64,000 bases of DNA from positions 62,001 to 126,000 of the forward strand of contig DATAWK010000027.1 of assembly GCA_036267255.1 (NCBI GenBank), written 5' to 3'. The translations under genes and the position numbers were made by a program. Within the stretch, counting starts at the first letter, position 1. Every line of letters begins with the position of its first letter. Origin of the DNA: DATAWK01 sp036267255. Lineage in GTDB: Bacteria; Acidobacteriota; Terriglobia; Terriglobales; Acidobacteriaceae. Positions 17,348-24,188 of the stretch are shown one piece after another. A model generated the notes under the pieces. That model saw only the letters and a list, made by a program, of their open reading frames with translations, ran no database searches and was not told the origin of the DNA.

Positions 17348-18322
17348 ATGCTTCCATCCATCCAGCTGGCCGATACAGGCCGGACAACCAGTCAATTGGG
17401 CCTGGGATGCTCCGGTTTAGGAGGCAGCATTGGCGAAAAGGAGTCGGTGCGCCTGCTGGAGGTCGCCTACGACGCAGGCGTCCGGCATTTTGATGTTGCA
17501 CCTTCTTACGGCCATGGCGCTGCGGAGCGATGCCTCGGCAGGTTTCTGCGTGGCAAGCATCCGGATGTGACGGTCACGACCAAATACGGAATCCTTCCTC
17601 CAAAACTTGGAGGCGCTCTCGATCTGGCCCGCAAAATTGCTCGGCCAATCACGAAACGGCTTCCGGCTTTTCGGAAGCGCGTGGCCAATGCCGCTTCCGG
17701 TCTGAAAGGCCACGGAGATTTTTCGATTCCTCAAGCCCGGGCGTCTTTGGATCGCAGTCTTCAAGAGCTTGGCTTGGAGCGCGTGGATGTATGGCTGCTT
17801 CACGAAGCAACTGTCGACGATCTGACCAACGACGCCCTGCTGGAATTCCTGGAAGATCAGGTGCGCCGGGGACGCATTGGTACCTTTGGAATTGGAAGCG
17901 AGGCTGGCCGAATCCCTGCGATTTGGGAAAATCAGCCGCGATATTGCCGCGTCCTGCAGTCGGAATGGCCCGGCTTTGCCTCCAACACGGCACAGTATCC
18001 AGGCGCGTTTCGTATCCATCACCGTGTTGTGCAGGAATATTTTCTGAAGTTGTCGGCGCGGCTGGAGCAGAACAGTAGCCTTCAAAAAATCTGGTCCGAC
18101 GCCGTGGATCTGGACCTTGCGAACCGGCAAAACCTTATCGCTTTGCTGTTAAAAACTGCACTGCTCGTCCATCCGGAGAGAATTGTGTTATTTTCCTCTC
18201 GTATCCCGGCGCACATCCAGGCAAATATTCGTGCTGCTGCGGATGCAGGTTGGGACGAGCGGGCACAATGCTTCTACGAGTTGGTTTCCCACTGGGAAAA
18301 TGCCAGCCTGTCTCGGCAATAA
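17348..18322 (+). CDS. Aldo/keto reductase
   Basis: This 324-residue TIM-barrel NAD(P)H-dependent reductase carries the expected catalytic tetrad: Asp49 and Tyr54 (HFDVAPSYGHG), Lys79 (VTTKYG) and His152 (VWLLHE). A GGGAGA site precedes the ATG. The gene lies 28 bases after the glycosyltransferase-GMC fusion gene, and the pair is probably co-transcribed. A plausible reading is that the oxidoreductase makes a carbonyl on a sugar or polyol and this enzyme reduces one, but the substrate is unknown. Confidence 0.88.
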   Translation: MLPSIQLADTGRTTSQLGLGCSGLGGSIGEKESVRLLEVAYDAGVRHFDVAPSYGHGAAERCLGRFLRGKHPDVTVTTKYGILPPKLGGALDLARKIARPITKRLPAFRKRVANAASGLKGHGDFSIPQARASLDRSLQELGLERVDVWLLHEATVDDLTNDALLEFLEDQVRRGRIGTFGIGSEAGRIPAIWENQPRYCRVLQSEWPGFASNTAQYPGAFRIHHRVVQEYFLKLSARLEQNSSLQKIWSDAVDLDLANRQNLIALLLKTALLVHPERIVLFSSRIPAHIQANIRAAADAGWDERAQCFYELVSHWENASLSRQ

Positions 18323-18390
18323 TGGAGTTGTTCTTCGAAACCCCATAGTTTTCAAGTAAATCCGGAGGCATAAAGCGTCCGAGTGAGGGA

Positions 18391-19641
18391 ATGATGCGAC
18401 GTTGGAGAACCCGTGTGTTGATGTTCCTGGCCGTTCTGGGGCCGGGCTTCATCGCGGCAAATGTCGATAACGACGCGGGTGGCATCCTCACCTACTCCCA
18501 GGCGGGTGCGAAATATGGTTACGCGCTGCTGTGGACGATCATTCCTATCACTCTGGCTCTGATCGTGGTGCAGGAGATGTGTGCCCGCATGGGCGCAGTC
18601 ACTGGGAAGGGCCTCAGCGACCTGATTCGCGAAGAGTTCGGACTGCGCGTCACATTCTTCACCATGATCCTGTTGGTTGTTGTGAATTTCGGCAATGTAA
18701 TGTCGGAGTTTTCCGGGATTGCCGGCAGCATGGAGCTGTTTCACATCAGCAAATATATTTCCGTGCCGATATGCGCGTTGCTGGTGTGGCTGCTGGTAGT
18801 GAAGGGAGACTACAAAGGCGTTGAGAAGGTATTTCTCATTGCGTCCTTGTTCTACATTGCATACATCATTGCCGGGGTGCTCTCCGGTCCAAGCTGGCAT
18901 ACGGCGCTGCTGGCAACGATAAAAATGCCAGCGCGCACGGTGTGGCATAGTTCGGCGTATATCTACATGACCGTCGCCGTGATCGGCACCACGATCTCGC
19001 CCTGGATGCAGTTCTATCTGCAGTCTTCGATTGTCGAGAAGGGAATTACCGTCCGTCAGTACGGCGCTTCGCGGCTGGATGTGATCGTCGGCTCGTTTTT
19101 CACGGACATCGTCGCCTGGTTCATCATTGTGGCCTGCGCCGCCACGCTATTTGTCCATGGGCTGGGCGCGATTCAGGTACCTGCCGATGCCGCCGAAGCG
19201 ATGAAGCCGCTGGCCGGCCAGTACGCCTTTATCTTGTTTGCCGCAGGCTTGTTCAATGCATCGTTGTTTGCTGCTTCGATCCTGCCGCTTTCCACCGCCT
19301 ACACGGTTTGCGAGGGGCTGGGCTTTGAGTCCGGCCTGGATAAGAACTTTCGTGAGGCGCCATTTTTCTACTGGTTCTACACGTTGCTGATTGTTGCTGG
19401 GGCCGGCATCGTTCTGTGGCCGCATTTTCCGCTGATAAAATTCATCATCCTGTCGCAAGTGTTGAATGGTGTATTGTTGCCCGTGATCCTGATCTTCATG
19501 TTGCGGTTGATCAATAGAAAAGAATTGATGGGGCAACACATCAATGGACGCTGGTTGAACGGGGTTGCCTGGGCGACTGCCCTGATCGTTATCGCGCTGA
19601 CGATCGTGATGCTTACCATGCAGTTTATGGGGAAGACCTAG
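18391..19641 (+). CDS. Nramp-related divalent metal transporter (possible magnesium-type)
   Basis: This 416-residue membrane protein has about eleven hydrophobic helices and the SLC11/Nramp fold order. The metal site differs from manganese or iron transporters. The first-helix DPGN motif reads DAGG (residues 28-31), and the sixth-helix MPH motif reads SPW (203-205), so the metal-coordinating methionine is replaced by Ser203. Loss of that methionine is a feature of the magnesium-transporting Nramp-related (NRMT) branch. A cytosolic MgtE-N/CBS magnesium-sensor-like gene lies upstream, which fits. A basic N-terminus (MMRRWRTRV) precedes helix one. Confidence is high for the superfamily and moderate for the ion. 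Confidence 0.82.
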   Translation: MMRRWRTRVLMFLAVLGPGFIAANVDNDAGGILTYSQAGAKYGYALLWTIIPITLALIVVQEMCARMGAVTGKGLSDLIREEFGLRVTFFTMILLVVVNFGNVMSEFSGIAGSMELFHISKYISVPICALLVWLLVVKGDYKGVEKVFLIASLFYIAYIIAGVLSGPSWHTALLATIKMPARTVWHSSAYIYMTVAVIGTTISPWMQFYLQSSIVEKGITVRQYGASRLDVIVGSFFTDIVAWFIIVACAATLFVHGLGAIQVPADAAEAMKPLAGQYAFILFAAGLFNASLFAASILPLSTAYTVCEGLGFESGLDKNFREAPFFYWFYTLLIVAGAGIVLWPHFPLIKFIILSQVLNGVLLPVILIFMLRLINRKELMGQHINGRWLNGVAWATALIVIALTIVMLTMQFMGKT

Positions 19642-19663
19642 ATCGCTTGGGTCAGCGAGCGTA

Positions 19664-20107
19664 CTAAAGAATCTTTCCCAACGCTAGGTCGCGTACAAAT
19701 TTCTTGTCGGCTGCCAAAAAATCGTACTTCGGCAAATCCTGCAGAGTCGACCAGCGCATGTCATTGAAGATGCGGTTTTCAAGGGTGCCTTCAAATTGAT
19801 GGACAGCGAAGAACTGCAGGTGGACCGCTCCGCCATTGCGATAGTTGTGCTGTAAATCTGCAATGCTGGCGCCAATAACGGCATCGATGCCCAACTCTTC
19901 CTGTAACTCGCGGCGAAGTGCCTGTTCGGGCGTTTCGCCCGGCTCAATTTTCCCACCGGGGAATTCCCACTGCAGGGCCATGGCCTGTCCGGGTTTGCGC
20001 TGGCAGATGAGGACTTCATCGTTGCGCAGGATGAGCGCCGCAACAACAGCTCGCACGCGGCGGTTCTCGGGTGAATTTCGGGCTGTCGATTCCGCGGGAG
20101 TATCCAT
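19664..20107 (-). CDS. mutT: Nudix hydrolase, MutT-like 8-oxo-dGTP diphosphatase
   Basis: This 147-residue Nudix protein has a full box at residues 52-74 that fits GX5EX7REUXEEXGU exactly. The flanks (LICQRKPGQAMALQWEFPGG and a late Trp in MRWSTLQDLPKYDFL) fit the MutT branch, which removes oxidised guanine nucleotides from the pool. The first ten residues are polar and probably disordered. It lies four bases after the end of the BtuF-like gene and is the last gene of a three-gene minus-strand run. Confidence 0.85.
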   Translation of the reverse strand: MDTPAESTARNSPENRRVRAVVAALILRNDEVLICQRKPGQAMALQWEFPGGKIEPGETPEQALRRELQEELGIDAVIGASIADLQHNYRNGGAVHLQFFAVHQFEGTLENRIFNDMRWSTLQDLPKYDFLAADKKFVRDLALGKIL

Positions 20108-20110
20108 TCC

Positions 20111-21019
20111 TTACAGCATAGTGCCTTCTGCCGCTACGTGCGATGGCTTGATCTGACGCAAACGTGGATGCGATGGAAATTCCCCCGGGTGAATTACAGT
20201 GGACAGGCAGTGGAGTCCTTCGAGCAAGGTATGCGCGGGCGTGTTCAGATATTCATCCGGCACACAAAAGACGCGGCCGTTCCGCACGGCGCGGAGGTTT
20301 TGCCAGCCGCGCTTTTCTACAACGCGTTCCAGCGGCACCCGATCTCCCGCACCGCACCAGGCGAAAAGAAGAACATCCGGGTCCGCATCCGCAATGGCCT
20401 CGACAGTTGTGGTTTTGCCGGCATCTCCAACAAAAATTCCTCCGGCGGCTTCCACCAGTTCCTGCACCCACGGCTGTGAGTAGATCAGAGGATTGCCCCA
20501 TTCCTCGCAGTACACGCGCGGATGTTCCGTTTGTGACTCTGCCGCGCGATGGGTTGTCTCGATCGCTTGTTGCATCGAAGCAATCAATGCTTCCCCACGC
20601 TCTGGCCTGCACACGATAGAGGCAATCAGTTGCATGTCCTGATAGACATCCGCCAGTGTATGCGGGGCAAGCGTGAGCACCGGGCAGCCAGCCTTCAAAA
20701 TTGCTGCCAGCGATTCCATGCGATAGGGCACCGATGCCAGCACAAGGTTTGGCTGCGTAGCAAGAATCTCGTCTGCCGTGGAGGACCATGAGTCGGCAAC
20801 GACAGTGATCGGTTGATCTCTCAACTGCGGGAGGGCTTCGATGCAATATTTTGTGCAGGCGACGAGTGTGTCGAGGGACCCCAGTTGCTCCAGCGTCAGC
20901 GTGATACTGGGTTGTAGCGATGCAATGCGTAGATGCGGACTCTTTAAGGTGTGTGCCAAGGCATAGCCCCGCTCAGCCAGGCTGCTGGGTAGATTCCGGT
21001 TGATAGATCTGCCAGCCAT
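20111..21019 (-). CDS. BtuF-like cobalamin/siderophore-binding fold protein without signal peptide
   Basis: The 302-residue product has the two-lobed periplasmic-binding fold of PF01497, seen in RIASLQPSITLTLEQLG, TADEILATQPNLVLAS, YSQPWVQELVEAAGG and DADPDVLLFAWCG. Unlike BtuF or FhuD it begins with a polar segment and shows no signal peptide, so it is probably cytoplasmic. Its start overlaps the HAD gene by 47 bases; a TTG further in is an alternative that would shorten the overlap. No permease or ATPase gene is near, so it is not an ordinary transporter component. Ligand unknown; cobalamin is the default family guess. Confidence 0.72.
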   Translation of the reverse strand: MAGRSINRNLPSSLAERGYALAHTLKSPHLRIASLQPSITLTLEQLGSLDTLVACTKYCIEALPQLRDQPITVVADSWSSTADEILATQPNLVLASVPYRMESLAAILKAGCPVLTLAPHTLADVYQDMQLIASIVCRPERGEALIASMQQAIETTHRAAESQTEHPRVYCEEWGNPLIYSQPWVQELVEAAGGIFVGDAGKTTTVEAIADADPDVLLFAWCGAGDRVPLERVVEKRGWQNLRAVRNGRVFCVPDEYLNTPAHTLLEGLHCLSTVIHPGEFPSHPRLRQIKPSHVAAEGTML

Positions 21020-21716
21020 TCATGACGGCAATCTGTAGCAATTCCTCCGAGGGGTTCACGGCAAAGGGGTGTTGCGCCAGGGCCAGCATCGCGGCGTCGT
21101 GGATGGAGTTGCCGAAGACGGCTTCCGGATTCAAAATGCCTACACGACCCAGGGAAACGGCCTTGCCGTCATCGGTGGGAACGTCAATCAGTTCGTCGGT
21201 TACGATTCCATCGACGATGCGGACACGAGCGGCCAGCACTTGGTTCGCAGGAATGCCGAAGTGCTGTTGGACTGCGGTTTCCACCACCCAGTCGTTGGTG
21301 GAGCTGACAGCCCAGAGTGTCGTACCGGCGGCTTTCAGGTCGGCACACAGCTGGCGCATCTCCGGAAAGACCCTCGGCGCAATGTACAGGTCGTAAAACG
21401 TACGCGCCGCTGTCTGCAGCTCAGAATCTCGCAGGCCGCGATAGATCTGCACCATTTCGCCGCACATGGCCAGTTCCGAGACGGTTCCATGCTGATAGGC
21501 ACGGTAACGCGCGGCAAGCCAGTCACCGGCCTCGCGCGAAAGCAGGCCGGATTCCATGGACCACTGCATGAAGGCCGTGCCGGCATCGCCGGACCAGAGG
21601 GTGCCATCGCAATCGAAAACAGCTATAGAGGGGCGCAGAGCGCGGACACTGTTCAGAAATTCCTGGGTAGACAAACGAATGAATGAGGGATCGGCGATAT
21701 TTTGCAAAATGTGCAA
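20973..21716 (-). CDS. HAD-superfamily phosphatase, SerB-like
   Basis: This is a 247-residue haloacid-dehalogenase phosphatase. Motif I is VFDCDGTLW, with nucleophile Asp35 and acid Asp37. Motif II is the Ser-Thr pair in LWAVSSTND, and a late segment GNSIHDAAMLALA supplies motif III/IV. The layout resembles the phosphoserine phosphatase branch. The start is uncertain: TTG 21716 opens the frame, and a second TTG at 21707 has better spacing from an AAAGG. It is the first gene of a minus-strand run with the BtuF-like and Nudix genes. Confidence 0.8.
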   Translation of the reverse strand: MHILQNIADPSFIRLSTQEFLNSVRALRPSIAVFDCDGTLWSGDAGTAFMQWSMESGLLSREAGDWLAARYRAYQHGTVSELAMCGEMVQIYRGLRDSELQTAARTFYDLYIAPRVFPEMRQLCADLKAAGTTLWAVSSTNDWVVETAVQQHFGIPANQVLAARVRIVDGIVTDELIDVPTDDGKAVSLGRVGILNPEAVFGNSIHDAAMLALAQHPFAVNPSEELLQIAVMNGWQIYQPESTQQPG

Positions 21717-21902
21717 GACCTTTAAGTAGAGACAATGGGCCAGAAGAACACCCTGCTTCTATTTTGCCGGATTATGACACAACACGGCTACTGCAAAGGC
21801 CCTGGATGGACACCTATGGCTGACCAAGTTGATTCTGCGTTTCATAGGATTGTCATGGGCGCGTGGATTCTCGCGGATAATCAATGCAGGAGCACTTTGC
21901 GC

Positions 21903-22907
21903 GTGGATTCGGATCGCAACCTGAATGCAATTCGCGGCTATCTGAACTATCTGCGCGTGGAAAAAGGTCTGCGTCCGTTGACCTGTGCCGCGTATGAGCG
22001 GGATTTACAGCAGCTGGCGGAATATCTGGAGACGAAGAATGGTGTGTTGGCCAAGGCTGAATCTGCCGACCTCGCCGGTTTTCTGGAGCATTTGCAGGCA
22101 CACCATGTCGAAATGCGTTCGCGTGCGCGCAAACTCTCCTGCCTGCGTGGATTCTATCGTTGGCTGATGCTGGATAAGCAGATTGTCTACGATCCGACAG
22201 TCAATCTGGAATCGCCTTCCGGCTGGAGAGTGCTGCCAAAATCTCTGGCGGAATCCGAAGTGACAGACATGATGGAGCAAGCCCGGGAGACAGCTGATCA
22301 TCCGGCTGCCGGTGGAGCTGCCTTACGGGACCGCGCCATGCTGGAGCTTCTCTACGGAGGCGGAATTCGCGTTTCGGAACTGGTGGGCTTGCGCGTGGAA
22401 GACCTTTCCTTGCAACAGGGTCAGATTCTGGTGCGTGGGAAAGGCGACAAGGAGCGGATTGTCCCACTGGGCCGTGCCGCGCTGCGAGCGATGGAGATAT
22501 ATCTGGAGCGTGGGCGGCCAGAATTGCTGCGCCGTTCCGGCGTGGCGGAGATTTTTCTTTCCGAACGCGGGCATGGATTAACGCGGCAGACTGTGTGGAT
22601 GCTGGTGAAGAAGTCCAATCGACGCGCCAGCCCGCACATGCTGCGGCATAGCTGCGCTACGCACATGGTGGAGCATGGCGCGGACCTGCGCACCGTGCAA
22701 ACGCTGCTGGGCCACGCCGATATCGCGACCACGCAGGTATATACGCATCTGGCCCTGGGACGGTTGAAGGCTGTGCATCGTACGCATCATCCACGCAGTA
22801 TGCAATACGCTGCGAAGCAGAGCGCGAACCCCATACAGGCGGAAGAGATTGCCGAACATGCCGGAACTCATGCCCGAACCGGAGCCCATGTTGAGGAGAC
22901 ACGATGA
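21903..22907 (+). CDS. xerD: Tyrosine recombinase, XerD-type
   Basis: GTG 21903 is chosen because AGGAG (21889-21893) lies nine bases upstream and the family N-terminus starts there, although the frame is open from 21735. The 334-residue protein has a SAM-like DNA-binding domain (about 1-95) and a catalytic domain with Arg156 (GGGIRVSEL), the Lys in RGKGDKE, His245 and Arg248 (HMLRHS), His271 (LLGHAD) and nucleophile Tyr280. Xer recombinases resolve chromosome dimers at dif. A 30-residue tail after the tyrosine is longer than usual. The stop overlaps the next recombinase gene by ATGA, so the two are made together. The XerC/XerD naming of the pair is tentative. Confidence 0.85.
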   Translation: MDSDRNLNAIRGYLNYLRVEKGLRPLTCAAYERDLQQLAEYLETKNGVLAKAESADLAGFLEHLQAHHVEMRSRARKLSCLRGFYRWLMLDKQIVYDPTVNLESPSGWRVLPKSLAESEVTDMMEQARETADHPAAGGAALRDRAMLELLYGGGIRVSELVGLRVEDLSLQQGQILVRGKGDKERIVPLGRAALRAMEIYLERGRPELLRRSGVAEIFLSERGHGLTRQTVWMLVKKSNRRASPHMLRHSCATHMVEHGADLRTVQTLLGHADIATTQVYTHLALGRLKAVHRTHHPRSMQYAAKQSANPIQAEEIAEHAGTHARTGAHVEETR

Positions 22908-23923
22908 AGGCAGCCAGGAAGACTGTTCTAGCGTCGCTACCGGCAGAATCCTCGTCAGGAAGTTTGCCAGCACGCTCGCCAGCGCTGGATCGACTGGTGG
23001 AAGACTACATGCGTGTTCTGGCAACGGAACGGGCCTCGTCCGAACACACCCTCCGCGCTTATGAACGGGAGCTAATGGGCTTTATCGCGTTCGTGGCGGA
23101 GCGTCTGGGCACCTCCGCAAAGCCTGCGCAGGTGGAACACACCTTGATTCGGGAATATCTTGGCGTGCTATATGGCAACGGCTTGGCGAAGTCCTCTGTG
23201 GCGCGTGCCCTGGCATCCATTCGTTCGTGGTATCGCTGGCTGGCGCGGCAAGGCCATGTAGAACTGAATCCAGCGCGCCTTGTAGCGACTCCCAAACTGC
23301 CCAAACATTTGCCTCGCGTGCCGGGGATTGAGCAAATGCATCAGGTGCTGAATAGCCTGCAGCCCGGAGATAAGCCTTCGGGAGACAGGTCTGAGGAAGC
23401 GGCGTGGCCGGAGCGGGATGCGGTGATCTTTGAGTTGCTGTACGGCTCAGGTATCCGCAACGCCGAGCTGGTTGGGTTAAATCTGGATGACGTGGAATGG
23501 GCCAACGAGTGCTTACTGGTGCGCGGCAAGGGACGCAAGCAGCGCTATGTTCCGTTGGGCGATGCCGCGGCGGTTGCCATTCGCGCGTATCTGCCGTTGC
23601 GGTCGCAAAAGCTGGCTGCGGCGGGCAAACGCAGCGAGGCTCTCATGCTGAATGCACGGTTAAAAGGCGATGGTCGCCTGACCACGCGCAGCGTGGGACG
23701 CATTGTGAAGCGGATTGCAATGCGGCGTGGCCTGCCCGCGGATGTTCATCCGCACACCTTGCGCCATGCCTTTGGTACACACATGCTGGAGGAGGGTGCC
23801 GACCTTCGTGCCATCCAGGAAATGCTGGGCCATGCGCGGCTCTCCACCACACAACGCTACACACACCTGACCGTCGGGCAGGTCGCGGCAGTCTACGACC
23901 GAACGCATCCAAGAGCCAGATAA
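22904..23923 (+). CDS. xerC: Tyrosine recombinase, XerC-type
   Basis: This 339-residue recombinase starts inside the stop of the preceding one (ATGA at 22904-22907). It has a SAM-like core-binding domain at about residues 25-110. The complete catalytic set is Arg185 (GSGIRNAEL), the Lys in RGKGRKQR, His284 and Arg287 (HTLRHAFGTHM), His310 (MLGHARLSTTQ) and Tyr319. The first 20 residues are a basic, Ala/Ser-rich extension. With the upstream gene it most likely forms the heterotetrameric XerCD machine. No transposon ends or integron cassette sites are visible, which argues against a mobile-element integrase. Confidence 0.85.
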   Translation: MKAARKTVLASLPAESSSGSLPARSPALDRLVEDYMRVLATERASSEHTLRAYERELMGFIAFVAERLGTSAKPAQVEHTLIREYLGVLYGNGLAKSSVARALASIRSWYRWLARQGHVELNPARLVATPKLPKHLPRVPGIEQMHQVLNSLQPGDKPSGDRSEEAAWPERDAVIFELLYGSGIRNAELVGLNLDDVEWANECLLVRGKGRKQRYVPLGDAAAVAIRAYLPLRSQKLAAAGKRSEALMLNARLKGDGRLTTRSVGRIVKRIAMRRGLPADVHPHTLRHAFGTHMLEEGADLRAIQEMLGHARLSTTQRYTHLTVGQVAAVYDRTHPRAR

Positions 23924-24188
23924 GGGCCAGATAGGGCTGGCCAGAGAAAACAGGGCCGCATATTTCGGTTGTTTCTTGAGACCCTTGAGATCAAGGATTT
24001 CCGCTGTTTCAGAGGGTTCAACCGGCTTGGATCATAGGATTTAGCACATGGTATGGCTGGTTCCGTGGAGGGTGCCTTTAATTCGCGCCTCCACTCGACT
24101 AAACTATAGTATGTATGCTGCTTAGGATGTCATTGGCCTGCGCATTTTCAGGCGAAAGGTCTGCGGCAAAGCAAAGGAAGCCTTCAGT

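Noticed and set aside
21735..21902. Upstream extension of the xerD-like gene to 21735
   Set aside because: The added 56 residues do not match recombinase sequence, and a strong AGGAG site nine bases before GTG 21903 explains the start better.
24069..24126. Possible promoter or leader hairpin before secA (GTGGAGG/CCTCCAC arms and a TATAGT)
   Set aside because: The hairpin loop is 16 bases and no -35 sits at a proper distance from TATAGT, so neither a promoter nor a SecM-like leader is supported.
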